Positions 26,465-35,452 are shown, counted from the first letter of the stretch. The stretch: DNA of 64,000 bases from Lachnospiraceae bacterium (GCA_017625255.1 JAGALK010000001.1:1-64000), one strand, 5' to 3'. Numbers and translations: made by a program. The notes: a model not told the origin generated them from the letters alone.

Positions 26465-26992
26465 ATGGCAATTCAGAAGGCGATTATTTACGCGACACTC
26501 AAACACGAAGGGCAGAAGCGAAAAGGTACAAACATACCTTATATTGTTCACCCTATGGAAGTAATGCAGATTCTTACGGAAAACGGCTGTAGTGAGAATG
26601 TAATTGTTGCCGGAATTCTGCATGATACGCTTGAAGATACTGACACCACACCACAGGAAATTGAAAAGGAATTCGGAAAAGATATTCTTGCGATAGTCCA
26701 GACTGAAAGCGAGGATAAATCAAAGACTTGGGAAGAACGAAAACAGCACACTATTGATTGTCTTAAAACAGATTCACTTGAAACAAAACTTGTTTGTTGT
26801 GCTGATAAACTCTCAAATATTCGCAGTATGTACGCTGACTTGAAAACTTGCGGGGCTGAACTCTGGAAGCGTTTTAATGCAAGCAAAGAAGATATAGGGT
26901 GGTATTATCATTCCATTGCAGACAATCTTTCGGGGCTTGAAGGTTATAAAATGTATGATGAATTGCAAAAATATATAGGAATACTGTTTTAA
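26465..26992 (+). CDS. Small RelA/SpoT-type HD hydrolase (alarmone hydrolase-like)
   Basis: 175 residues that form only the HD domain of RelA/SpoT enzymes: PYIVHP with H29, GILHDTLEDT with H53-D54 and the ED pair after it, and CADKLSNI with D114. The synthetase and TGS parts are absent, as in small alarmone hydrolases (Mesh1-like). The likely reaction is removal of the 3' pyrophosphate from (p)ppGpp or a related nucleotide, using Mn2+. In a phage this could damp the stringent response or cut alarmone-based defence signals. Start chosen at the internal ATG after AAGGGG. Confidence 0.83.
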   Translation: MAIQKAIIYATLKHEGQKRKGTNIPYIVHPMEVMQILTENGCSENVIVAGILHDTLEDTDTTPQEIEKEFGKDILAIVQTESEDKSKTWEERKQHTIDCLKTDSLETKLVCCADKLSNIRSMYADLKTCGAELWKRFNASKEDIGWYYHSIADNLSGLEGYKMYDELQKYIGILF

Positions 26993-27014
26993 TACTATAA
27001 AAAGTATTCAATTC

Positions 27015-27043
27015 TTGACAGCGTATTATTTTGCTGATAAAAT
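27015..27043 (+). promoter_or_regulatory. Strong sigma70-type promoter for the head operon
   Basis: Perfect TTGACA at 27015-27020, 17-base spacer, TAAAAT at 27038-27043. The transcript leader is about 130 bases and contains a hairpin with a T-run before the protease gene. Confidence 0.85.
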
Positions 27044-27086
27044 AATCATAATTCTTGATGTAATTAACTGATTCGATATTCCTTAG

Positions 27087-27139
27087 AAAAGGCAGTCGGA
27101 ACACTAAAAAAGGTATTAGTGTTTTTGGCTGCTTTTTTT
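27087..27139 (+). terminator. Leader terminator upstream of the prohead protease
   Basis: Inverted repeat of AAAAGGCAGTCGGAACACTA with TAGTGTTTTTGGCTGCTTTT (imperfect, G-U pairs in the middle), followed by TTTTTTT. It sits between the promoter at 27015 and the start at 27178. The 5' arm is preceded by TATTCCTTA; the same leader motif is seen at 35358. Confidence 0.7.
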
Positions 27140-27177
27140 ATTGCCTTGCGGTCAGAAGCACTAGGAGCAGGGCAAAA

Positions 27178-28713
27178 GTGGACTTTTACACTGAAAACGA
27201 CATTGAAAAATCTCTCTCCAATGTTTATGTTCCCATTATCATTAAGTCTTTCGGCGAAGAGGACGAGGACGGAAACTACATCTTTGAAACCGAAGCCTCT
27301 AATGAAAATCTTGACTTGCAGAATCAGATTATCCAGCAGAAAGCACTCACAGACAGTAAAGAATATTTCCTTTCAAACGGCGTAATTTCAGACGACCACC
27401 AGCACAAAAGATATGACGCAAGCGGCAATATAATCAGCGATAAAACAAAGATTATCGGCGAGCCTATTTCAGTAAGAACAGAAGGAACAAGAACATTCGT
27501 CAAAGGCAAACTCTATAGCTATGTAGAAGCTGCAAAACCTTTTATTGACCTTCTCAAAGCTCATTCAAGCCGTGTAAAGGCAAGTGTAGGTGGTATCAAG
27601 CCTATTGTACGCAAGAATAAGGACGGCACGGAAACTGTAACGGCTTTTATGTGGAATGACTTAGCCCTTACTTGTTCGCCTGTAAATTACACGGTAGGTA
27701 GTGCTGCTTTTGCTAAATCGATGTCTAATGTCGATTTCTGTAAAGCACTTTCAGCAGGTTACGGAACAGACGCGGCGACAATGACAGGCGGAAGATGTTT
27801 GCAGAAAGAAGATTTAGAAGGTGGAGTAGCAAACAATACGCCGGAAAACATCTTGCCTAATGAGATTTCAAAAACAGAAGAAAACGACATTGACGCAATC
27901 AATGAGCTTATGGCGGCAATCGCTACAGGCGAAATCAAAACACCACAGAAAATGACTTCTTTCTTGGCTGAAAGAGGATATTCAGAGGAAAAAGCGCGGG
28001 CTTCTGTCCGCGAAATAATATCACAAGGGGGTCATGTAATTATGGCTAAATCTGTTTTGGAACAGACAAAGAATCTCCTTAAATCGCTTGCGGGTGGCTC
28101 TCCTAGCAATGCAGACGATGGCGAGGAGAAGAACAAGAAGCCGGGTGAAAATGTACCACCAGAGAATAACGGTGGCGCAGGTTCAGACAATGGCGGTGAA
28201 GGTGGTAATGGTAACGGTGAGGGTGGTGCAGAGCCTAACAACATCACTAAATCATTGCCAGACGGTTGTGTAGACGCAACAGAAGCACTCGCAGCAATTC
28301 TTTCAGAAGTAAAGAAGAGCAATGATGCAGTTGCAGCTCTCACAAAGCGTATGGATAACTATGAAGCACAGCAGGAAGATGTTTCAAAGTCTATTCTTGA
28401 AGTTGCCGGAAGTGTTGCGCAGATTGCAAGTACTCCACTTCCTACAAAGACAGCTACTTCTATCCAGAAGTCAGAAGTTGGAAATGGTGCTTCTGCAGGC
28501 GGAAACGGCGGTTCTTTGCGCCCTACCACAGAAGATTATCAGATTGTAAAAAGCGCACTCAATGCAGCTTTTAAGGACAGGGCAAACACAGGTTTGACCC
28601 TTGAAAAGTCTGAACATCTTTCTTCTGCTTTCAACAAGGCGGTTCATGGCGGAAAAATCAGCCGTGAAGATTTCAACGAAATTTCGGGCTATGTACGCAA
28701 GTACAAAGCCTAA
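27178..28713 (+). CDS. Prohead protease with scaffold-like C-terminus
   Basis: 511 residues starting at GTG (GGAG 10 bases upstream). Residues 1-180 match phage capsid proteases of the HK97 U35 type: ISDDHQH with H74 and RVKASVGGI with S136, then a LALTCSPVN strand. Residues 300-350 are a Gly/Asn/Glu/Pro-rich linker and the C-terminal 150 residues are coiled-coil and helical, suitable as scaffold. Residues 189-215 carry a motif (KALSAGYGTDA ... LQKEDLEG) shared with the N-arm of the capsid protein that follows. It assembles the prohead and then cleaves itself and the capsid. Confidence 0.83.
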   Translation: MDFYTENDIEKSLSNVYVPIIIKSFGEEDEDGNYIFETEASNENLDLQNQIIQQKALTDSKEYFLSNGVISDDHQHKRYDASGNIISDKTKIIGEPISVRTEGTRTFVKGKLYSYVEAAKPFIDLLKAHSSRVKASVGGIKPIVRKNKDGTETVTAFMWNDLALTCSPVNYTVGSAAFAKSMSNVDFCKALSAGYGTDAATMTGGRCLQKEDLEGGVANNTPENILPNEISKTEENDIDAINELMAAIATGEIKTPQKMTSFLAERGYSEEKARASVREIISQGGHVIMAKSVLEQTKNLLKSLAGGSPSNADDGEEKNKKPGENVPPENNGGAGSDNGGEGGNGNGEGGAEPNNITKSLPDGCVDATEALAAILSEVKKSNDAVAALTKRMDNYEAQQEDVSKSILEVAGSVAQIASTPLPTKTATSIQKSEVGNGASAGGNGGSLRPTTEDYQIVKSALNAAFKDRANTGLTLEKSEHLSSAFNKAVHGGKISREDFNEISGYVRKYKA

Positions 28714-28728
28714 ACAGGGAGAATACGA

Positions 28729-30195
28729 ATGATTTTTGACGAAGGTGTAAATGTCGAAGGTCTGTTTGACAATGAAAGTCAGGCGACACTTGAAAAAGCT
28801 CTTTCCGCCGGATATGGTACTGATGCGTCACAGTTTACAGACGGACGCGCATTGCAGCCGGAAGATTTGGAATCAACACTTGTAAATGTGCTTGATGTTT
28901 TGCAGGAAGATTGTAAGGTATTCAATTCAATCTACCGTCAGCCGTCAAAGTCTACTGTACATCAGTACAACAGACGCACAGGCGTTGGCGATGATGAATT
29001 CAACTTCATCGGCGAAGGTGAGGAAATTCGCGAAGGTGACCAGGACATCGAGCGTAAAATCCTCGAACAGAAGTACATCGGTACTATCGGACGCATTACA
29101 AAACAGGCTGAACTCGTTGAAAGCATGGAAGATTTGTACAACGCAGAAAAAGTCGCTTGTACAATGCGTATCGTAAAATCTGCCGAGCGTGCTTTCTTCC
29201 ACGGAAACAGTGCAGTTGTTCCTAAACAGTTTGACGGTTTCCAGAAAATTATCGAAGATTCGGCTTTCGATACAACAAAAGAAGCTCGCCTCCGCTCTAC
29301 AGTTGCAGACCTTCGCGGTTACGAAATCGGCGAAGAAGTAGCTTCTGGCGATGATGTTGTGACAGGAGAAGATTTGTTTGATGAAATCGCTGATACCGTA
29401 TATGAAAAGGGCGGCGATTTGAAAAAAGCGTTGTTCCCTCCTGTTCTTGCTCGTCAGTTCCGCAGACTGTTCAATGACAAACTCCGCTACACAACAGAGG
29501 ACGAACACACAGGTCTTAAACGCCTCCCGGATATTGTCGTTTCTTGCGGTTCTTCTATCCGTATACAGGGCAAAGACGCTGGTACAGATAAGATGTTCCA
29601 TGTAAAGGGTAAAGTTGTTGCTAAGGGTGATTCAACAAAACGCCCTAACGCTCCTTCTACAGTAACACTTACTGTAAACACTTCTCCTACTCGTGCAGAA
29701 TCACAGTTCGGCACAAATGATGCAGGTGATTACATCTATGCAGTTCATGCCGTAAACTCTTACGGTATTTCAGCCGCAAAAGCAGCCGCAGCAGCCGTTA
29801 CAGTTGCAGCAGGTAAGAGTGTTACAATCACTATTACCCCGGATTCAAACGGCGCAAGAGCTACAGGATTTATCATCACTCGCTCTAAAGCTGACGGTTC
29901 TGAACTTATGGAAATGTGTTCAATCGGTGCAGCAGTTGAAGGAAACACAACATACGAAGATGTAAACTCAGAACTTCCGGGTACAGCTTCTATCGTCCTT
30001 CTTTCTGAAATTACTCGTGACGCAAAGGCAAACATCGCCTTTACTCAGCTCATGGGTCTTTCAACATTCCCGCTTCCTACAAACGATTCTCTCGCAAAAC
30101 GCTTTGCAGTTGCACTCTTCGGTGCGCTTAAAATTGGTGCGCCGGAATTCTGTGCTGAAATCAAGAATGTTGGTTACAGAGGAGGCTTGTACTAA
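28729..30195 (+). CDS. Major capsid protein with an Ig-like insertion
   Basis: 488 residues, directly after the protease. The N-arm has the shared motif at 23-49. The HK97-fold core is visible as the E-loop region (EFNFIGEGEEIREGDQDIER), the long spine helix near 120-160 and the closing FALFGALKIGAPEF-type strand at the end. Residues about 300-420 (RPNAPSTVTLTVNTSP ... YEDVNSELPGT) look like an inserted fibronectin/Ig-type beta-sandwich, a common surface decoration in large phages. Cleavage by the protease probably removes the N-arm. Confidence 0.86.
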   Translation: MIFDEGVNVEGLFDNESQATLEKALSAGYGTDASQFTDGRALQPEDLESTLVNVLDVLQEDCKVFNSIYRQPSKSTVHQYNRRTGVGDDEFNFIGEGEEIREGDQDIERKILEQKYIGTIGRITKQAELVESMEDLYNAEKVACTMRIVKSAERAFFHGNSAVVPKQFDGFQKIIEDSAFDTTKEARLRSTVADLRGYEIGEEVASGDDVVTGEDLFDEIADTVYEKGGDLKKALFPPVLARQFRRLFNDKLRYTTEDEHTGLKRLPDIVVSCGSSIRIQGKDAGTDKMFHVKGKVVAKGDSTKRPNAPSTVTLTVNTSPTRAESQFGTNDAGDYIYAVHAVNSYGISAAKAAAAAVTVAAGKSVTITITPDSNGARATGFIITRSKADGSELMEMCSIGAAVEGNTTYEDVNSELPGTASIVLLSEITRDAKANIAFTQLMGLSTFPLPTNDSLAKRFAVALFGALKIGAPEFCAEIKNVGYRGGLY

Positions 30196-30626
30196 TGGCT
30201 AAAGGTAGAACAGTTAAAACGCTGGCTAATGCTGCTTCTACCGCCGTTGATACAAAAAAAATCTTGTCTGATTTGTCAGCTATGGCAGATACAGACAAGG
30301 TTACTGTTGTATCAGAAAAACGCGCGGGGAAAACAATCATTGGTATTGGCGCAAATCCCGTAGTTTTTGACGCTGACGGAAAAGCAGAAGTAACAGCTCT
30401 TGAAGCAAAGTATTTCTTGACAATTCCGGGCTTCAACCTCGACGGTGCAGCAGAAGCAAACGCTGACGCTGAAAAGAGCGAAAGCAAAGACGGTTCTGAT
30501 TCTTCATCAGAAACAACAACAGACACCGAGAAATCGGACGGCGGCAAGGCAGACGCAAACGCAGCAGAAGCAAACGCTGACGCTGAAAAGAGCGAAAGCA
30601 AGAAAGCCGCAAAAGGCAATAAATAA
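30195..30626 (+). CDS. Small head protein with repetitive acidic tail
   Basis: 143 residues, ATG overlapping the capsid gene's stop. Residues 1-80 form a small domain (KVTVVSEKRAGKTIIGIGAN). The tail is Ala/Glu/Asp/Lys/Ser-rich and contains AEANADAEKSESK twice; the coding DNA of both copies is almost identical (30451-30489 and 30568-30606), so the repeat is recent or gene-converted. Head decoration or head-completion is possible; no family recognised. Confidence 0.6.
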   Translation: MAKGRTVKTLANAASTAVDTKKILSDLSAMADTDKVTVVSEKRAGKTIIGIGANPVVFDADGKAEVTALEAKYFLTIPGFNLDGAAEANADAEKSESKDGSDSSSETTTDTEKSDGGKADANAAEANADAEKSESKKAAKGNK

Positions 30627-31775
30627 ATGATAACCGCAGAAGCGACAAGTACAAGAATTATCCTCACGCTGGCAAACAGCAACGCTGAATCTTTCAGACT
30701 TGAAAGGTCATTCTATAAGGAAAACGCTTGGTATACTTGGACTTCTGACGGTTGGATTTTAAATACTGAATCACCTGTTGTTCTTCCTATTTCAGCAGGT
30801 GATTTCATTGATTCTTCTAATCTTGAAGATGGTTTATACGAATATCGTTTTGTGGATTCATCTGTAGAAGTTCCTACAGGCGATATGTACGAATACTCAA
30901 AATGGGTGAAATTCGGCGAGAATGTAGATTGTATCGGTTACACATTCAACAATTACAATGCGCCGGAAGGTTCTTGGGGTGTTCCTGTAACTCCCGATGA
31001 TATTAGATATACCTATCTTTGGGGAACTGATTTTAAGGCTACAAACGGACAGCAATTTAAGGACGAGCAGACACAGTATTTTATTGACGCTGCAATAACA
31101 GAATTGGAGCGTGAATTGAATATCTGTATCAGAAGAAAAGTTATCCGATGTAACCCGGATAAGAGAGGACTTGTAAGGACAACAAGAACAAGAAAAGGCG
31201 ATTATGATTTGGAAGAGCCGCCTTATAAATTCAGACAGGAAGAAATTGTAAGCCGTGGACGAATTACAACACGGCAAAGACCTATTATTAAGGTTACAAA
31301 ATGCGAATTACTCAACGCCGCTGAAAATCCTATGGATTTGTTGCCTACTTCATATCTTGAAAAAGACAAGGGCGTTATTAACTTTATGCAAAGACCGTGG
31401 CGCAGAAGCGACACTTTCAATAATGTTTCAAAGGTGCTTTATCCATACGGAGAGCAGACTTTAAGAAATTACTATTTCTATGCCGTTGATTACGAAGCCG
31501 GATTTGAAACAAGTGACGATATTCCAGATGATTTAAGACAGATTATCGGCAAGACTTGTGCTATTTCACTTCTAAACATCATCGGTGACGGCTTGATGTC
31601 GGGATTCTCTTCAAGTTCATTGAGTATGGACGGTATTTCTGAATCGTTCAGTTCTACACAGTCGGCAACAAGTGCCTATTTCGGTGCGCGTATTGCTGTG
31701 TACCAGAAAGAAGTGCAGGAATACATCAAAAACAATAAATACAAGTTCAGACACTTTCCTATCAGAAGTATTTAA
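30627..31775 (+). CDS. Putative head-tail connector protein
   Basis: 382 residues, beginning directly after the previous stop. The C-terminal two thirds resemble gp6/gp15-type connector adaptors: DEQTQYFIDAAITELERELN, then YAVDYEAGFETSDDIPDDLR with the cluster of helices IIGKTCAISLLNIIGDGLMS. The N-terminal 100 residues add a strand-rich domain (YEYRFVDSSVEV). The role as adaptor ring under the portal is inferred from this pattern and position. Confidence 0.65.
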   Translation: MITAEATSTRIILTLANSNAESFRLERSFYKENAWYTWTSDGWILNTESPVVLPISAGDFIDSSNLEDGLYEYRFVDSSVEVPTGDMYEYSKWVKFGENVDCIGYTFNNYNAPEGSWGVPVTPDDIRYTYLWGTDFKATNGQQFKDEQTQYFIDAAITELERELNICIRRKVIRCNPDKRGLVRTTRTRKGDYDLEEPPYKFRQEEIVSRGRITTRQRPIIKVTKCELLNAAENPMDLLPTSYLEKDKGVINFMQRPWRRSDTFNNVSKVLYPYGEQTLRNYYFYAVDYEAGFETSDDIPDDLRQIIGKTCAISLLNIIGDGLMSGFSSSSLSMDGISESFSSTQSATSAYFGARIAVYQKEVQEYIKNNKYKFRHFPIRSI

Positions 31776-31793
31776 TAAATTGGGGGTATCAGC

Positions 31794-32432
31794 ATGAAGC
31801 CGTGGGAACTCTACAATTACCAGAAGGATATAGACTACAAGACAAATACTTTTGATTACGATTGGCGCGTAAAAGTTGAGCATGAGGATAAGGCAATCTA
31901 TGTCTTTTCGCAGTTCTCAACTTCTATCATTGATTGGATTGTAAACTTTCTTTTCTTCTTCATTCCGCAGGTTAGACAATGGTATGTGTATTTTGCCTGT
32001 TTAGGCTGGCAGACTACTTTCAATTCTTGCAAGGGCTTGATGATGAATGAGGTTTTAATGGCAATGAACACCTTCCCGGATTATAAGGTGGTTTGTTGCG
32101 GTCATTCATACGGCGGAGCTGGCTCTGTATTGGTAGGAATAGAAATCTTCTTTCAGTCTGGAAGAAAGCCGGATTTAATCACTTGGGGTGCGCCTAAGCC
32201 GTTGGTTTTCTTCTTTACAAAGCTGATTTGCAGATTGTTTTTTGGTACTGTTTGGCAGTTCGCGCATTGGAGCGACATTGTGACTTATATGCCGCCATTG
32301 CTCGGATATTGGAACATCAAGGTTATCAGAATTGGCGATTTCAGTTTTAAGAAGCTGCTTAATTCTCGTGAATACCATACTTGCTATGGTGATGAATCTT
32401 TATATAAGGATATTAAAGGTTATGATTTTTGA
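31794..32432 (+). CDS. Class-3 lipase-like alpha/beta hydrolase
   Basis: 212 residues with the complete lipase-3 catalytic set: CCGHSYGGAG with nucleophile S105, HWSDIVTYMPP with D161, and EYHTCYG with H195. A hydrophobic segment at 43-70 (IIDWIVNFLFFFIPQV) could seat it in a membrane or form a lid. It sits between two structural genes, with GGGGG before the ATG and an 11-base overlap with the next gene, so it is co-expressed late. A membrane-lipid or acyl-ester substrate is inferred; a virion-borne enzyme that acts on the host envelope is possible. Confidence 0.8.
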   Translation: MKPWELYNYQKDIDYKTNTFDYDWRVKVEHEDKAIYVFSQFSTSIIDWIVNFLFFFIPQVRQWYVYFACLGWQTTFNSCKGLMMNEVLMAMNTFPDYKVVCCGHSYGGAGSVLVGIEIFFQSGRKPDLITWGAPKPLVFFFTKLICRLFFGTVWQFAHWSDIVTYMPPLLGYWNIKVIRIGDFSFKKLLNSREYHTCYGDESLYKDIKGYDF

Positions 32433-33231
32433 GCAGGTGCAGAACATTCTTAACGGTGGCGTTCAGACATTACAGAAATCAGATTTCTCAAACTATGCAC
32501 TTTCGGAGCAGGTGAAATGTGTGCTTAATAAGTCATACATTCCACAGGAAACTACCGTTGAAAAATCGTTACTATCCGCTGAAAGCATACAGAAAGCAAA
32601 GCCAGCAGGCAGAAATTGGGGGCAGTTGATACCTGTAAGGAAAATGAACGCAGCCGGGCGAATGGTTACATATTGGGAAAGCCCGGAAGATAGAAACGAA
32701 GGAAAAATGAAGGGTGCGCAGAATCTTTTTGACATTGACGAATTGGACGCGCCTGCTTCTGACAATGATTATTACGGTCAGTGGGATAAAGACGCGGAAG
32801 AATATCAGATTAAGCCATTGATTATGAAATTCTCTGAATACAATCCGGCTCTTGCAAAGCGTATGGAAGAGAAATACAAGGGGTATCAGTGGGATAGAGA
32901 AACAAGGGATTTGGATATAAAACTTGACTATGAAACTCTGGACTACATGAGAAGGGCAAAGAACGAGCCGGACTATGCTAAAGAGTGGCAGGAAGAGTAC
33001 AACGAAAAGACAGACAGAACTTGCAAAATGCTAAATAACCGTAAATTGGCAATGGCAAGATTGAAAGTCGGTAGCAAGGTTTCTTATAACGGAAAGCCGG
33101 GAAAAATTACAGGATTTTCAAAGCGCGGTTATCCTAATGTAGACTTCAACGGAGTTGTAAGGACTTGTTTTGTTGAAGAGATTGCGGATATTGAAGCGTT
33201 GGAGAAGAAACTAAACGCAAAGGCTGCATAA
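32422..33231 (+). CDS. Hypothetical late protein
   Basis: 269 residues, start chosen at the ATG (AAAGG upstream) that overlaps the end of the lipase gene, not at the upstream non-ATG start. The protein has a helical N-terminus, a charged middle (KLDYETLDYMRRAKNEPDYA) and a C-terminal small barrel (LKVGSKVSYNGKPGKITGFS) of KOW/SH3 type. The segment NWGQLIPVRKMNAAGRMVTY is similar in style to the GWKxI-type tags of polyvalent proteins. Function unknown. Confidence 0.65.
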   Translation: MIFEQVQNILNGGVQTLQKSDFSNYALSEQVKCVLNKSYIPQETTVEKSLLSAESIQKAKPAGRNWGQLIPVRKMNAAGRMVTYWESPEDRNEGKMKGAQNLFDIDELDAPASDNDYYGQWDKDAEEYQIKPLIMKFSEYNPALAKRMEEKYKGYQWDRETRDLDIKLDYETLDYMRRAKNEPDYAKEWQEEYNEKTDRTCKMLNNRKLAMARLKVGSKVSYNGKPGKITGFSKRGYPNVDFNGVVRTCFVEEIADIEALEKKLNAKAA

Positions 33232-33245
33232 CAGGAGCGTAAAAA

Positions 33246-34424
33246 ATGGGTCAAGGACTTGGAGAAAATAGCCCTGTAGTTTTAAGTTTAGGGCGTGCAA
33301 ATTATGAAGCTCTCATTAAGCGTCACGGTCAGTGGGTACGGTGGCGGACGGCAGCAATGTGTCCTTGTGTCGAAAAGAATACGCAACAGCCCGACCCACA
33401 TTGCGAGAAGTGCGGCGGACGCGGTTATATTTACGGCAATCAGAAAGAGCAGGTTTTACAGACAACGGCAACGGTAGACCTTAACGGAATTCTTACCGTT
33501 TCAGAAGATTATACAAACGATTCTCTTGTAAAGGTTTACGACCAGAGCGGAAAGGTTTACAGTAACGCCCGGAAATACGGACAGTTTATTGATTTGAATA
33601 CAAACAACTTTGTAAGAGGTTCATACTACAATGTTGTTTTGAATCGTGAGCTTGCAAAGACTATTGAAAATACAATTCTTGAAGATTGCGGCGGAAACTA
33701 TTATAAAGTTCCGGGGATTGAATCTAAACGGCTGAACATTGAAGGTATTTATTACACTGCGCCTGCAGATGTTTTGAGCATTGAAAGTGTTACTGATGAA
33801 GAAGGTGAGGAATTTGAGGTTGAACAATACCGATTAAACCTTGCATATATTCCGCCAAAGATTGTTGAAGATGAAGAAACCGGGGAAGAAACGGAAGTTT
33901 ACCCGACAGGAAATTTGACGGCAAAAAACATCAAGTATATTGAGCCGTTCACCTTTGCCGTACTGAATCAGAATCTTAATAAGGTTGATATTGCACAAAT
34001 GGAAGCTGCTCACGGTGACGCAGTTGTGACATTCCCTTATTCATGCGATGTTTCGGAAAATGATGTTTTGACGGTTTTAGCAGGAACAATCACACAGAAA
34101 TCTATGATTGTGCGAACAAAAAAAGACTATGATACAATCCCGGCTTTTTTCATTGAAAGCATTGTGAAGATAATCGGCAAAGATAGCGAATATGAAAACG
34201 GCGTTGATTATGTTCTTATTGGCACGAATTTTATTAAGTGGATTTCTGACAATAAGCCGGATAGTGGCGAAGGATATTCAATCATCTATAAGGTTTATCC
34301 AACTTATACGGTTGTAAAGAATATCCCACAATTAAGAAGCTCTGAAAATCAGCGATTTCCGAAGAAAGCTATCGTACAACTTATGAGCAGTTACAGCGAA
34401 ACAAGGGGAGTGAACAGGCAATGA
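33246..34424 (+). CDS. Putative neck/connector protein with zinc-binding motif
   Basis: 392 residues. The N-terminus has CPCVEK (C39, C41) and PHCEKCGGRGYI (C53, C56), a four-cysteine site probably holding zinc. The rest is rich in beta strands with an acidic, Glu/Thr-rich insert near 215-225. Its place between connector and sheath genes and the 4-base overlap with the next gene suggest a neck or head-completion role. No specific family recognised. Confidence 0.62.
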   Translation: MGQGLGENSPVVLSLGRANYEALIKRHGQWVRWRTAAMCPCVEKNTQQPDPHCEKCGGRGYIYGNQKEQVLQTTATVDLNGILTVSEDYTNDSLVKVYDQSGKVYSNARKYGQFIDLNTNNFVRGSYYNVVLNRELAKTIENTILEDCGGNYYKVPGIESKRLNIEGIYYTAPADVLSIESVTDEEGEEFEVEQYRLNLAYIPPKIVEDEETGEETEVYPTGNLTAKNIKYIEPFTFAVLNQNLNKVDIAQMEAAHGDAVVTFPYSCDVSENDVLTVLAGTITQKSMIVRTKKDYDTIPAFFIESIVKIIGKDSEYENGVDYVLIGTNFIKWISDNKPDSGEGYSIIYKVYPTYTVVKNIPQLRSSENQRFPKKAIVQLMSSYSETRGVNRQ

Positions 34425-35284
34425 CCGAAGGTATTAAAATACAGATAAACGGACAGGCAGGTTTAGACGCTCTTTTTGCTATGGCTCGTTATGGAAACGA
34501 GGGTTTTAACAGTACATTTCCTTTGACTAAACAAGAGTTATGGGATTGTGCAATGACGATTGAAAACACTTGGAAAGGCTGGGCTATGGGTGGTGAGATT
34601 CCGGGAATAAAGAATATTCCGAAGCCAAATTCTAAACTTGCGGCTTCTGTAAAGCATAGCCCGGAAAGAAGCGGGGCTTTTGAATATACGATTTTCAGCG
34701 ACCATCCTTTAATGGCTGATTATCAGCACGGCAAAGATGAAACAATCGACATGAAAGCTGCTGATAGTCCGTGGTTAAACGGCAAGAAAAGCCGACTGAA
34801 TAAAAAAGACGGTTTGCCTTATTTGATTGTTCCGTTTTCTTGGGGAACAGGTACAGGTCATTTTAGAAATGTCGTTCCGGCTGGAATACAAAAAGCATTA
34901 AGAAGCAGGGCTTTATCCTCACGCTTGCCGACAATGCACACAGAGCCAAACGCAAGGGGCGAGGACATCTTGCGACATGAATATAATTGGGGCGGCAGAG
35001 TTTCGGAAGATGAAGCGCAGCATACCGACAAAAATGGCAATTTGACAGGATATGACGCTGGAATGGTGCGCATGGAAGATAGCGCATACAAAAACGGCAA
35101 TCACGGTACATATTTTACTTTCCGTGTCATAAGCGCAAAGTCGGCGGCTGATAAGTGGATTCAGCACAGGCACACAGACGCTATAGATGTAGTCGGCGGA
35201 TTAAAAAAGACCTTTGAAAAGGATTTTACAGAATCCGTACAGGCTGCAATAAAGGCTGATTGGGAGCGATTTCAAGGCAGTTGA
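34421..35284 (+). CDS. Putative tail-completion/neck protein
   Basis: 287 residues; ATGACC overlaps the previous stop. The N-terminal GIKIQINGQAGLDALFAM with following helix resembles HK97 gp10-type tail-completion proteins, and the central FEYTIFSDHPLMADYQHGKD fits the same group. The last gene before the promoter at 35290. Assignment rests on layout and length, not on a catalytic motif. Confidence 0.6.
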   Translation: MTEGIKIQINGQAGLDALFAMARYGNEGFNSTFPLTKQELWDCAMTIENTWKGWAMGGEIPGIKNIPKPNSKLAASVKHSPERSGAFEYTIFSDHPLMADYQHGKDETIDMKAADSPWLNGKKSRLNKKDGLPYLIVPFSWGTGTGHFRNVVPAGIQKALRSRALSSRLPTMHTEPNARGEDILRHEYNWGGRVSEDEAQHTDKNGNLTGYDAGMVRMEDSAYKNGNHGTYFTFRVISAKSAADKWIQHRHTDAIDVVGGLKKTFEKDFTESVQAAIKADWERFQGS

Positions 35285-35289
35285 TTAAA

Positions 35290-35318
35290 TTGACAACATG
35301 GGCTTTTTGCTTTAATAT
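35290..35318 (+). promoter_or_regulatory. Strong sigma70-type promoter for the tail operon
   Basis: Perfect TTGACA at 35290-35295, 17-base spacer, TAATAT at 35313-35318. It begins 5 bases after the previous stop codon and precedes a 130-base leader that contains a terminator hairpin. Confidence 0.85.
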
Positions 35319-35368
35319 AGAATAAATTACAGTGCCATAATTGGTATGTTACATCTGTATTCCTTATG

Positions 35369-35427
35369 AAAGGCAGCAGGGGTAGAAGCGCGGAATTCCG
35401 TGTTTTTATCTGTGCTGCCTTTTTTGT
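35369..35427 (+). terminator. Leader terminator upstream of the tail operon
   Basis: Perfect 10-bp outer stem AAAGGCAGCA (35369-35378) with TGCTGCCTTT (35413-35422) and a T-run, enclosing an inner palindrome CGGAATTCCG (35391-35400). The same TATTCCTTAnnAAAGGCAG sequence precedes and overlaps the 5' arm as in the 27077 leader (17 of 19 bases identical). Confidence 0.8.
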
Positions 35428-35452
35428 TGCACGAAAAAAAGGAATAGCGGAC

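Noticed and set aside
30433..30654. Leu/Arg-rich minus-strand frame opposite the acidic tail of the head protein
   Set aside because: It is the complement of the repetitive Ala/Glu/Lys codons and has no independent signal.
35366..35452. Upstream ATG extending the tail gene at 35453
   Set aside because: The extra codons run through the leader terminator; the start at 35453 has AAGGA.
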